This document shows positions 1 to 7,991 of a stretch of DNA of 64,000 bases, in pieces. Numbering within the stretch: the first letter of the stretch is position 1; each line of letters starts with the position of its first letter. Origin of the DNA: Flammeovirga sp. SJP92 (GTDB taxonomy: Bacteria > Bacteroidota > Bacteroidia > Cytophagales > Flammeovirgaceae); NCBI RefSeq assembly GCF_001583495.1, contig NZ_LQAQ01000042.1:1-64000 (forward strand), given 5' to 3'. The notes under the pieces were generated by a model. It saw only the letters and a list, made by a program, of their open reading frames with translations, did not search any database and was not told where the DNA came from. The position numbers and the translations under genes are program-made.

Positions 1-1
1 G

Positions 2-2314
2 AAGAATCTACTAAGAAAATACTTTATCACCCGGAACGGTGAAAAAGATGAAGAAGCGACAAAGCTATTCAATCAGCCTGCTATAAGACGCTTCTTCAAA
101 ATCGCATTGGAGTCACTATTCAAAGGAAACACTTTGACTGAAGTTAGCGAGATTGACGAGAAAGTAATCAGTGACTTTTTATTGATCCCCCGTGAAAATG
201 TCGACACAAGAAAGAAAAAAGTCTATCTCAACGAAGATAAAAGCAAATGGATCAATTATGATGAAATCAGCTATAAGCCTTATGTGATCGAAATATTATC
301 TCCTTATCATTTAGGTATCTTGAACAAAGTGGCTCCTTATGTGATTTGGAAACGCAATGCGATGCAGGCTTGGGCAGAATACACGGATATTTTTGGTATT
401 CCTTTTCGTCATGCCACCACCAATTCAAAAAATCAAAAAGAGATTGATCAGGTGGAAATGATGCTGAAGGAAATGGGTAGCGCAGCTTATGGTGTTTTCC
501 CAGTTGGTACAGAGGTGAAAATCGAAGGGAGTGCTCAACCTGACGCTTACAAGGTTTTTGATATGATGATACAAAGATCCAACTCTGAAATATCAAAAGC
601 CATCAACTCCGTGACCATGCTTTCCGATGACGGTTCAAGTAAAAGTCAGTCAGAAGTACATGAACGTATGCAGGAGCGTTTAAGAAATTCCGATGGACTT
701 TTTATTAAAGAAGTGGTCAACTACAAGTTAATCCCACTTTTGATCACACACGGTATTTTACCGGAAGGATCAGAGTTCGATTGGGACAACACGCAGGCAC
801 TAACCAAGGAAAAGCAATGGGAAATCACAAAGGAGCTGTTGCGTACACATAAAATCCCTACAGATTGGTTAAGTACGAATTTCAATATCCCTATTGAGGG
901 AGAAAAAGAAGCACAGGTAAATTTTCCCAAGGGGAGTAATGAGTCAAAAGCATTACTCCCGAACAAGGATTTAAAAGCGGTTTACACACCTATTAAGATG
1001 CAATTAAACCTTCCTGATTATCCTAAACAGGGATGTTGCAGTGGATTGCATAATAGTGAGTTTTCAGAGTCCGAGGAAATCAAAAAAGCCACAGCTGACA
1101 TTCTAAAAGCCTACAAAAAGGGAAAAGAACTCTCAATGACCGACAAACACGCTTACCAATTGGGAGTGGCTACCGCAAAGGAATTATACCAGGTACTTTT
1201 ATCTGAATGGAACGACAGGCTTCAAAAAGTACACAACGTCTATAATGCTCCAGACCATAAAGCGGTGATGGCAATGGAAACAAACCTATTTCATTTCAGC
1301 TTTGCGAAAAGCAATTCTGCATTAATAGAACTGAACAACTTATTAGTACAGGAAGACGGAAAGGTGACGCCTTATGAAGATTTCCGCTACGAAGCGAAAA
1401 AGCTCCTTTCAAGGTACAACAAAAACTATCTGAGAGTCGAATACGGCAAAACAATAGCCGTAGGTCAAAACGCTTCCTCTTACTTTGAAATGATGGACAA
1501 TGAAACAAAGTCCGCTTATCCTTATGCAAAGTATACCACCGTAGGTGATAGCAGAGTAAGAGACAAACACCGCCTGCTCGATGGATTGGTATTCAAAAAG
1601 GATGAAACTTCTTGGAGAAAGTTTATAGGACCCAATGGTCATGGATGCCGTTGTGAGATAGAGGACTTTACGGACGGTATTCCTCCGGAAATCAGTAATG
1701 GAAGTGATGTCATTGCTCTTTTAGGGGAAGATTACGACAAAATGAAAAAACAAGGGTTTGCCGTCAATTTCGCAGATCAGAAAGAAGTTTTCACTCAAAA
1801 TCAGCTTTATATCAAGAATTGGGAAATTGGCGATTCTATCAATGAATTGAATGCCAAGACCTTTGACCGTAAGAAGGTGGAAGACCTAATGAAGGCTTCC
1901 AAGAACACTCTTCCTTTTGACCAAGGTATCAATGAAGAAGATATTGCGGATCTGTTTTTAGAAGACACAGTACTCAAAGGGATGCCCTTCAGGGACTACA
2001 ACGGCAGACTTCTAAAGCTAACTGCAAAAGACTTCAAGCGACACACGAAAGGGAAATATATTAAAACTCCGCAATTGAGACATCAGTTATTTCACTTGGT
2101 CGAAGAAGTATTGAATAATCCAGACGAGGTATGGCTTTACAATTTGAACCAAGGCAGACCGATGAACAACAGGTACGTGAAGTTTTATAACGATAGAGTG
2201 ATGATTGTAGAAACAGAAATTTCCTCGAGCGGTGAATACTTTATCAGAACTTGGTATCCAAATCAAGGGAAAAAGAGTTTGGAGGATTTCAGAGTGGGAA
2301 TTCCGATAAAATAA
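2..2314 (+). CDS. Portal (Mu gp29/DUF935-like) fused to MuF head-morphogenesis domain and C-terminal nuclease-like toxin domain, 5'-partial
   Basis: The frame is open to the left window edge (a TTG at 107 is only an internal codon), so the true start is outside. The first part matches Mu-type portal proteins, the ring through which DNA enters the capsid. It is followed by a MuF/SPP1 gp7 domain with the hallmark motif around residues RVRDKHRLLDG and GHGCRCEIE near codons 480-520. The last ~110 residues, ending in YFIRTWYPN and a GIPIK tail, look like the phage BECR-fold (Barnase/EndoU/ColicinE5/RelE) nuclease domains often fused to MuF proteins. In Mu, portal and F are separate genes, so this is a triple fusion. 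Portal and MuF calls are firm; the toxin assignment is by pattern. Confidence 0.85.
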   Translation, partial: KNLLRKYFITRNGEKDEEATKLFNQPAIRRFFKIALESLFKGNTLTEVSEIDEKVISDFLLIPRENVDTRKKKVYLNEDKSKWINYDEISYKPYVIEILSPYHLGILNKVAPYVIWKRNAMQAWAEYTDIFGIPFRHATTNSKNQKEIDQVEMMLKEMGSAAYGVFPVGTEVKIEGSAQPDAYKVFDMMIQRSNSEISKAINSVTMLSDDGSSKSQSEVHERMQERLRNSDGLFIKEVVNYKLIPLLITHGILPEGSEFDWDNTQALTKEKQWEITKELLRTHKIPTDWLSTNFNIPIEGEKEAQVNFPKGSNESKALLPNKDLKAVYTPIKMQLNLPDYPKQGCCSGLHNSEFSESEEIKKATADILKAYKKGKELSMTDKHAYQLGVATAKELYQVLLSEWNDRLQKVHNVYNAPDHKAVMAMETNLFHFSFAKSNSALIELNNLLVQEDGKVTPYEDFRYEAKKLLSRYNKNYLRVEYGKTIAVGQNASSYFEMMDNETKSAYPYAKYTTVGDSRVRDKHRLLDGLVFKKDETSWRKFIGPNGHGCRCEIEDFTDGIPPEISNGSDVIALLGEDYDKMKKQGFAVNFADQKEVFTQNQLYIKNWEIGDSINELNAKTFDRKKVEDLMKASKNTLPFDQGINEEDIADLFLEDTVLKGMPFRDYNGRLLKLTAKDFKRHTKGKYIKTPQLRHQLFHLVEEVLNNPDEVWLYNLNQGRPMNNRYVKFYNDRVMIVETEISSSGEYFIRTWYPNQGKKSLEDFRVGIPIK

Positions 2315-2443
2315 AAAAGGCTTCAAAATGAAGCCCTTGGTGATTTTAACAGGGGTATTACTTTCTAAGGCGGTTATCCAAAGCGTATCTCGTGCGTTGG
2401 TCGTCACCAGCCAGACGCGCACTACGTTGACAAGTCAACCCTG
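2311..2443 (-). ncRNA. Candidate structured small RNA antisense to the phage late operon
   Basis: On the - strand a perfect Bacteroidota -7 box TATCTTTG (2456-2449) precedes about 130 nt that end in the terminator at 2335-2319. Between them are nested complementarities: CAGGG (2443-2439) with CCCTG (2354-2350), the hairpin TTGAC-TT-GTCAA (2438-2427), and GTGCG with CGCAC (2422-2418/2396-2392) enclosing TGG/CCA. The segment fills the whole gap between the portal and tape-measure genes and has no convincing ORF. An upstream -33 element is not well placed. No known RNA family is recognised; a comparison with phage elements such as Mu-gpT-DE is worthwhile. Confidence 0.45.
2319..2335 (-). terminator. 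Rho-independent terminator read on the - strand
   Basis: A perfect 6-bp stem GGCTTC/GAAGCC with a 5-nt loop is followed on the - strand by TTTTTT and TTTT. On the + strand no U-tract follows, so it is better suited to end a - strand transcript than the portal mRNA. Confidence 0.7.
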
Positions 2444-2448
2444 CATAA

Positions 2449-2456
2449 CAAAGATA
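2449..2456 (-). promoter_or_regulatory. Bacteroidota -7 promoter box
   Basis: The - strand reads TATCTTTG, an exact match to TAnnTTTG. It would start transcription near 2443-2440, at the 5' edge of the structured RNA candidate. The -33 TTG is not at the ideal spacing, which lowers confidence. Confidence 0.4.
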
Positions 2457-2478
2457 CACAATTTCAATAATTTATAAA

Positions 2479-4341
2479 ATGTCAAAACGAAAAATACAGG
2501 TTATCCTTGATCTGAAAGACCGGCTTTCTAAAGGAATAACCAAAGCCAAAAATAAGGTCAATAAGACCGTTGACGGCTTGAATAGGAAGATTGGCAGTTT
2601 TAAAGCAAAAAACATGGAGATGTTTTCGGCAATTTCCTCAGAGATTCCCGGAGTAGGTCGGGCTTTGGAACTGCTCTCCAATCCGTATGTTGCAGGAGCC
2701 GTGGCAGTCGCCGGCATGATTGTCGGCGTAGTGAAATTGACAGGACACCTTATGAACTTGAGTAAGGAAACGAAAACAGTTCAGACGGACATCAGCACTA
2801 CAATGGGACTGACTGGCAATGCACTGAAAGAAGCAACTGCCGATTCGCAGGCACTCACCAAAGTCTTTAATGTGGATAGAAGGGAGCTGATCAACTCCGC
2901 TAATGCCATGAGTAAAGAGTTTGGCATTTCGGCAAAGGAGTCAATGGGAATAGTCGAAAATGCTTTGATCGCTACCAATGGAGTGATTGACCTTGATCAG
3001 TTTCGAGAGTATTCTACACAAATGAAAGCTGTAGGTATGAATGCCGATCAAATGGCGGGATTAGTAGCAAAAGCCTTCAAAGATGGCGTCTATCAAGACA
3101 AAGCAATTGATTCGATCAAAGAAGCGAACTTAAGATTGAAAGAAATGCCCAAAGCAACTCAGGAGTCTTTAAGTGCATTGGGGTTGAATGCTGACGAGAT
3201 TCAAAAAGGACTAAAAACGGGAGCCTTATCAACGATTGATGCAATAAAGATGGTCAGTCAAAAACTGGGAGAATCTTCCGGACAAACCAGACAATCTGCA
3301 ATTGCTAATATTTTTGGATCACCGGGGGAAGATGCAGGGGAAAAATTCCTCACCTCTTTAGCTACTGCTGAGTTCAGCATGAAAAAGATGATCAATTTGC
3401 AAGATCCTTTTATCCAAAAGCAAAAAGAACGCTTAGGGTTGGAAAAAGAGCTTTCAATGAAAATACAGGCTTTTTCGGGTGATTTCAATAAGCTTTCAAA
3501 TGTATTCCAAGTAGCTTGGCTCAAGGCAAAGATCTTGTTTTATGACGGCATTGGAAGAGGCATTGCTTATGTAAAAGAAATGTTCGCTCCTTTAGTTTCT
3601 GCACTCAATACCTTTTTTCAATATGATATAGCGGTGGCAGGAATATTACTGCAAACGGTATTCAATAAGTTGAAATTCCTTTTTAATGGAATATTGGAAA
3701 TCATAAGGATAGTGGTTTCTGCGGTTACTGGGTTTATCAATCTTTTTAATTTCGCGAGGAAAATGCTCTTCCAATTTGTGAACTGGGTCTATGAGGTATC
3801 CGGAACAAAATCAATACTGCACAAACTTTTCGGTCTAGATGAGTCAGACTCCATCACCAGTAAGATTAAAGAGATATTTGATGGTATCGCCATCCGACTG
3901 GAAGGACTGACGGGGTTAGCAAAAAAATCATTGGATGTAATCAATTATGGTATTAGAGGAGAATTTTCAAAAGCGAAAAGCGGTTATGCAGAACTGAAAA
4001 CAGGATTGAAAGATGTATTGTCTGATGATTATGTCAAAAGACAAAAAGCATTGCGAAACCCAACAGTGGAGAAAGTAACCCAAGGGAAAAAGAATGTCAA
4101 TGATTTAATATCGCATTATGACAACACTTCTATTAGTGGCGGTTCTGCTTCCAATCCTGATACTATAGCAGACAAGGCGAAAGCTTCCCACAATATCACA
4201 GTCAATGCCAATTTCAAGGGTGCGGAGCAAATTACCGTACATCAAGAAAATGGAGATGACAGTCAAGTCAATGACATGTTGGATATGATGGAGGAGATGT
4301 TTGTAAGAGCACTTAATAATTATGTAAGGGGTTATGGATGA
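2479..4341 (+). CDS. Phage tail tape measure protein
   Basis: This 620-residue protein begins with a basic, coiled-coil-prone segment. A Gly/Ala-rich hydrophobic stretch (about residues 68-92) follows, then a TP901-type core with helical repeats in which phage-tail domains are usually recognised (TTMGLTGNALKEATADSQ, FGISAKESMG, GMNADQMAGLVA). Further hydrophobic segments lie near residues 375-430. Tape measure proteins set tail length and pass through the tail tube. It is short for the family. It overlaps the next gene by 8 bp, so the two are co-transcribed. Its position between MuF and gpG differs from the Mu order, where the tape measure lies after the tail tube genes. Confidence 0.7.
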   Translation: MSKRKIQVILDLKDRLSKGITKAKNKVNKTVDGLNRKIGSFKAKNMEMFSAISSEIPGVGRALELLSNPYVAGAVAVAGMIVGVVKLTGHLMNLSKETKTVQTDISTTMGLTGNALKEATADSQALTKVFNVDRRELINSANAMSKEFGISAKESMGIVENALIATNGVIDLDQFREYSTQMKAVGMNADQMAGLVAKAFKDGVYQDKAIDSIKEANLRLKEMPKATQESLSALGLNADEIQKGLKTGALSTIDAIKMVSQKLGESSGQTRQSAIANIFGSPGEDAGEKFLTSLATAEFSMKKMINLQDPFIQKQKERLGLEKELSMKIQAFSGDFNKLSNVFQVAWLKAKILFYDGIGRGIAYVKEMFAPLVSALNTFFQYDIAVAGILLQTVFNKLKFLFNGILEIIRIVVSAVTGFINLFNFARKMLFQFVNWVYEVSGTKSILHKLFGLDESDSITSKIKEIFDGIAIRLEGLTGLAKKSLDVINYGIRGEFSKAKSGYAELKTGLKDVLSDDYVKRQKALRNPTVEKVTQGKKNVNDLISHYDNTSISGGSASNPDTIADKAKASHNITVNANFKGAEQITVHQENGDDSQVNDMLDMMEEMFVRALNNYVRGYG

Positions 4342-4864
4342 TCTTAGGAAATTAACAAAGGAAATGGAGGAACTGTCAAAACTACATCGGCAGTTCCCTA
4401 CCATAGCCGGAACGGAAGGGAAAGCTTTTTTCAAGGAGCGTTTTCGTGCTCAGAATTGGATTGACACACATACCGAGCCGTGGAAGCCCCGCAAAGATCC
4501 AAAAGGAAAACACAAAGGGAAAGCGATATTGGTACAGTCAGGAGCACTGAAAAGAAGCATCAAAGTACTGCACAAAGACAGAAGTCACGTGATTATAGGC
4601 AGTGCCAATATACCTTACGCCCAAGTGCACAATGAGGGATTTAGAGGAAAAGTAAAGCAGACCGTAAAAGCCCACACAAGACGAAAACACCAACGAGCTT
4701 TAAGAAACGGAAAAACGGTGAGCTTCCTTCCTCAAAAGGTAAAACAATATTCCAGAACGCTAAATATGAACATTCCGAAACGTCAGTTTATTGGCGACAG
4801 CGCTTATTTAGGAAAACGACTGGAAAGAAAACTGAATGCTAGAATTCTAAAAATAATAAAGTAA
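4334..4864 (+). CDS. Phage virion morphogenesis protein, Mu gpG-like
   Basis: A basic 176-residue protein of the phage virion morphogenesis (Mu gpG) family. The family signature is visible as AILVQSGALKRSI (about residues 75-88), the IPYAQVHNEG motif (about 96-105) and a C-terminal IPKRQFIGDS (about 149-158). Members act in capsid or tail completion. The start overlaps the tape measure gene and the stop shares one base with the next start (TAATG), so translation is probably coupled. The call rests on clear motif agreement. Confidence 0.85.
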   Translation: MDDLRKLTKEMEELSKLHRQFPTIAGTEGKAFFKERFRAQNWIDTHTEPWKPRKDPKGKHKGKAILVQSGALKRSIKVLHKDRSHVIIGSANIPYAQVHNEGFRGKVKQTVKAHTRRKHQRALRNGKTVSFLPQKVKQYSRTLNMNIPKRQFIGDSAYLGKRLERKLNARILKIIK

Positions 4865-5400
4865 TGCTTGAGATTTACAACGCTATTAAAGCACGTTTAA
4901 AGGAGCGTGAAGACCTGTTTAAACAGTTGGATCTTCCACCCGTAAAACACATCGACTATGACAAAGGGCAATACCTCAGTCCACAGGATTTTGAGATATT
5001 CCCAATGCCGGCACTTTTCTATACCTACAATGCCACATGGAGAAACAAGCCGGGCAATACTCAAATAGGAACAGCCACGGTAGACCTGAAGATTGTAATG
5101 CCTACTTCTGCTAGTATTGCACTCAATAGCTCTTCTATATTACAAGCGGAAGAAGTGCTGAATTATCACAAAGTGGTACATGCAAGCCTGCAAGGGTTAT
5201 CCACAAATGAGGTAAGTCCACTGCGTAGAACACAAAGCGGTGATGATCCAAGCCCAGTAGGTCTACATATTCATAATATCACCTACACCGCAGAAGTGAC
5301 AGACAATTCCACTCATCTTTTAGAAGGGTATGTGGATACAGAAATTGAAGATTTAAATATTAATGGAAAGGTAGGAGCAATAGAATTTTTAATTGAATAA
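4864..5400 (+). CDS. Mu gp37-like tail protein
   Basis: A 178-residue protein directly coupled to the gpG-like gene by a TAATG junction. Its place after gpG and its general make-up (an alpha/beta protein with a DLKIVMPTSAS strand and a late LHIHNITYTAEV strand) fit Mu gp37-type or tail-completion proteins, which often follow gpG. I see no decisive motif. It is the last gene of the late block visible here; what follows is a small HTH gene and cargo. Confidence 0.5.
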   Translation: MLEIYNAIKARLKEREDLFKQLDLPPVKHIDYDKGQYLSPQDFEIFPMPALFYTYNATWRNKPGNTQIGTATVDLKIVMPTSASIALNSSSILQAEEVLNYHKVVHASLQGLSTNEVSPLRRTQSGDDPSPVGLHIHNITYTAEVTDNSTHLLEGYVDTEIEDLNINGKVGAIEFLIE

Positions 5401-5438
5401 CCCCAATCGTGTATTATTTTATTGCGTAATTTTACACT

Positions 5439-5651
5439 ATGACGGCATTATCAACCAGAAAAATTAACAGTGAACTGAGGTACCACGCCCTCCAAGAACG
5501 CTTTGATGAGCTGTACAACAAAAAACGACTTCGGCATGATGATGTTCTCCTTCAATTGGTCAATGAGTTTTATGTTGGAGAGGAAAGCATTCGGCGTATT
5601 CTTCGAAAAAGACTAATTCCAAAGGAACAGCTTTTAAGGTGTAAAAAATAA
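5439..5651 (+). CDS. Small basic helix-turn-helix protein
   Basis: A 70-residue, strongly basic protein with a predicted C-terminal helix-turn-helix (VNEFYVGEESIRRILRKRLI). It recalls the DNA-binding end of small phage regulators such as Mor/C of Mu and small proteins seen in Bacteroidota mobile elements, but I cannot name a family. It lies 38 bp after the gp37-like gene and is followed at once by a terminator. A role in late-gene regulation is a guess from size and position. Confidence 0.6.
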   Translation: MTALSTRKINSELRYHALQERFDELYNKKRLRHDDVLLQLVNEFYVGEESIRRILRKRLIPKEQLLRCKK

Positions 5652-5653
5652 GG

Positions 5654-5690
5654 CTACTTGCAGGGTGCAAGTAGTCTTACTTTTTTTCTC
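5654..5690 (+). terminator. Rho-independent terminator
   Basis: A perfect 8-bp stem CTACTTGC/GCAAGTAG with a 5-nt loop is followed by a T-rich run. It lies right after the small HTH gene and would end the late transcript. Its stem arm GGCTACTT is shared with the terminator at 5966, suggesting duplication of this end. Confidence 0.85.
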
Positions 5691-5756
5691 TCTGAAAGTC
5701 AATTGTTAACGTGTAATTAATAGTAAATATTTACCAACCATTTAAAACCTTGAAAA

Positions 5757-5963
5757 ATGGGAGAAATAGCCGATGAACGTGGTGATATCTGTGATCAAAT
5801 TTGTGAGTATCTGAAAATTGATGAGAATGCATACGATGCAATATTTGGAGATTGTATAGCTGGAGCACTTGAACCAAGCCTTATTACAGTCGAAAATAAT
5901 ATAAAACTTAATAAGTACATTATAGAAGATGGTACTTTAAAAGTTAAAGACGACACCATTTAA
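5757..5963 (+). CDS. Small acidic hypothetical protein
   Basis: A 68-residue acidic protein (DERGDICDQICEYLKIDENAYDAIFGD) with no recognised domain, no signal peptide and three cysteines. It lies between two terminators, so it probably has its own promoter in 5691-5756. Position and composition suggest a phage cargo (moron-like) gene. Function unknown. Confidence 0.5.
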   Translation: MGEIADERGDICDQICEYLKIDENAYDAIFGDCIAGALEPSLITVENNIKLNKYIIEDGTLKVKDDTI

Positions 5964-5965
5964 AC

Positions 5966-6005
5966 AAAAAGGCTACTTACATAAAATAATGTAAGTAGCC
6001 TTTTT
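5966..6005. terminator. Bidirectional Rho-independent terminator
   Basis: A perfect 17-bp stem (5966-5982 with 5989-6005) with a 6-nt loop and A/T tracts on both sides separates the convergent genes at 5757 and 6511. Confidence 0.95.
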
Positions 6006-6007
6006 AA

Positions 6008-6511
6008 TTAGATTACATAAAAATCATCCTCATTTATATATCCTTCTTCAATGCTTAATTGTTTAAATGATAGCATTAGTTCAAAATAATCAGGATGACC
6101 ATAATCTTTAAGCCATTTGTATAAAGTATCTAATACTTTATAATGCCTGTGAGTGGGAGCAAACCTTGCATCACCTCCAATTTTCTTGCCTTTTATTTTT
6201 TCTAAACCTTCTCTTAAATAATAGTTTTTGAGTTCTCTAATATTTTCAGAGATTTCTTTGTCTTCAATAGGTAATTTGCTAATTAACCTTTGTACTTTAT
6301 AGAAATAATAATAGCTCTTCTTCTGATCTGAAAAAGCAGGAAGTTCAGTCACTTCATTCTCCAACTCTTGATCAATAGACTTGATTAATTCCTCATCTGT
6401 AAGTTCTACATCTACTGAACTTGGGAATGGAATCATACCATCATTAATTATTGTATCTATCAAGCTGTTTACTTCAGCTAACTTATTTTCAAAATTCTTA
6501 TCTTTTTCCAT
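6008..6511 (-). CDS. Hypothetical protein, partner of the HTH-ImmA/IrrE gene
   Basis: A 167-residue acidic, soluble protein with no recognised domain. It has a helical N-terminal half and a more conserved-looking C-terminal half (GGDARFAPTHRHYKVLDTLYKWL, in shorter form APTHRHYKVLD). It starts only 3 bp after the stop of the HTH-ImmA/IrrE gene, so the two form an operon. In two-gene modules with an HTH-Zn-protease regulator the small partner is often the toxin or effector; that role is inferred from context alone. Confidence 0.6.
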   Translation of the reverse strand: MEKDKNFENKLAEVNSLIDTIINDGMIPFPSSVDVELTDEELIKSIDQELENEVTELPAFSDQKKSYYYFYKVQRLISKLPIEDKEISENIRELKNYYLREGLEKIKGKKIGGDARFAPTHRHYKVLDTLYKWLKDYGHPDYFELMLSFKQLSIEEGYINEDDFYVI

Positions 6512-6514
6512 TGT

Positions 6515-7717
6515 TTAATATTGGTTATATACTTGCTTTAAAGGTTCTACAACTTTCTCTATGTCATATTTCATTCCTAGAGAATGTACTTTAAGATTTT
6601 TTACTGCTATATCTGAAGGTATCAGATAATTATTTTTAAGGTTAAACTTTTTATAATCTTTACTATTAAAATGTAGATGTCTTCCATAAATGATAGAAGG
6701 ATGAATACTTAGACGGAATGCTAATTTCTCTATAAAATCTTTTCTATTAATTCTTGTTTTAGCTGTTTGATAGAGTTTATCAGAAAGGATTTGTTCAGAT
6801 GCCCAATTGTCTGCTCTTTCTTCCATAAATAGAATATCAGGTTGAGATGGGTCTGTAATATGATATGGTGTTGATAAAAAAGTATCAAAATCATATAATG
6901 AATGATATAGTTCATGAAATAAAGTAAACCATATCGTATCATACCTTTTTTGAAAATTAGTAAGAACGATATAAGGTTTATTATCACGGACAAATGTAGC
7001 ACCTCTCACAGTTGATTTAGGCTGATACTCTTGAATAATTACAGTTATTCCTAATTGCCATAAAGCCACACAAGCTGCTAGAAGTCCTTTTTCAGGATTT
7101 GCAATACATTTTTTTATATTTGGTAAAATAGCTTGTACTTTTTGAGGGTCAAAAGGATTAGGGTTACTTAAAAATTTTGCTTGTTTCAGTGCACATAGCT
7201 TCCAAATTTTAAAACTAGTTTCACTTGGAGATAGTTTTGCTTTACTGAATAAAATAGACTCATAATCTTTAATTGATAAGATGGAATCAATTTTAAAAAA
7301 CTCCTCTAATCTCAGAATTATTTTATCTAAATCTTTAGTTTGTTCAATTAGCCCAAGTTTTTTTAACTCCTTCAAATCAAAGTTTGAAGCAACAAAACTT
7401 CTTTTTTCTGCTTGAATTATTTCATTATTCTTTACAATATCTAAGCCATCAATATATTCTTGAAGGATTTGTTGAGTACTAATATTAAGTACTTTGCTAA
7501 GCTTAATAACTAGAAAAATATCAATTTTTTGAGCATCATTCTCCAAAATTCTTCTCAAAGTAGGTCTAGTAATACCTAGTATTACACAAAACCGTTCTTC
7601 AGAAATAGAGAACTCTTCACAATAATCCCTTATTCTTCCAATTAATCCTTTAGGTGCACTATCAAATAAAACATTGTATGCTTGTTCTAATAAACGCTCT
7701 TGTTCCTTTTCATTCAT
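6515..7717 (-). CDS. XRE-type HTH plus ImmA/IrrE metallopeptidase
   Basis: This 400-residue protein has an N-terminal Xre-like helix-turn-helix (about residues 35-85, ITRPTLRRILEN as recognition region). Its C-terminal ImmA/IrrE (M78) zinc peptidase has HELYH at residues 268-272 and a downstream Glu (EERADNWASEQ) as third ligand. Such proteins cleave or sense repressors, or act as regulator/antitoxin in two-gene modules. It is first in an operon with the 6008 gene. Two identical inverted repeats flank its promoter region, one touching the start codon, which argues for autorepression. The A+T content is higher than in the phage early genes, consistent with cargo. Confidence 0.85.
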   Translation of the reverse strand: MNEKEQERLLEQAYNVLFDSAPKGLIGRIRDYCEEFSISEERFCVILGITRPTLRRILENDAQKIDIFLVIKLSKVLNISTQQILQEYIDGLDIVKNNEIIQAEKRSFVASNFDLKELKKLGLIEQTKDLDKIILRLEEFFKIDSILSIKDYESILFSKAKLSPSETSFKIWKLCALKQAKFLSNPNPFDPQKVQAILPNIKKCIANPEKGLLAACVALWQLGITVIIQEYQPKSTVRGATFVRDNKPYIVLTNFQKRYDTIWFTLFHELYHSLYDFDTFLSTPYHITDPSQPDILFMEERADNWASEQILSDKLYQTAKTRINRKDFIEKLAFRLSIHPSIIYGRHLHFNSKDYKKFNLKNNYLIPSDIAVKNLKVHSLGMKYDIEKVVEPLKQVYNQY

Positions 7718-7720
7718 ATC

Positions 7721-7736
7721 TGTATAATTTTATACA
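7721..7736. promoter_or_regulatory. Operator 1 (TGTATAA-N2-TTATACA)
   Basis: A perfect 7+7 inverted repeat lies 4 bp upstream of the HTH-ImmA/IrrE start codon. The same repeat recurs at 7784-7799, so it is probably the binding site of the HTH domain encoded next to it. Confidence 0.7.
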
Positions 7737-7783
7737 AAAAAAGGTATTAATAATTACATATTCAAGTTTTTTATTTAAATAAA

Positions 7784-7799
7784 TGTATAAAATTATACA
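7784..7799. promoter_or_regulatory. Operator 2 (TGTATAA-N2-TTATACA)
   Basis: The same half-sites as operator 1, 63 bp away (six helical turns), with the central dinucleotide AA in place of TT. Paired operators at that spacing allow looping over the promoter. Both sites face the HTH-ImmA/IrrE gene; the HNH gene lies on the other side. Confidence 0.7.
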
Positions 7800-7991
7800 G
7801 AAAACTCACTTTAAAATGAAGTATCACCTCAATTATAATCATTTCTTTTCTGTAGTAGAGTAGGTCGTTATTTGTTGACAAAATTAATGCCTTGATAATT
7901 AATACTTTATTATAATACTTAATCTTAAAATCAACTTTTATTTATTACTACCGTAGATAGCCTTAAGTTAACATTAACAAATCAATTAAAA

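Noticed and set aside
2087-2422. A 111-codon open frame on the - strand
   Set aside because: It lies half inside the portal gene and crosses the structured RNA; its composition is not protein-like and no domain is visible.
2340-2460. Possible tRNA gene
   Set aside because: The hairpins do not form a cloverleaf, there is no GGTTCGA-type T loop, and the - strand terminator fits a small RNA better.
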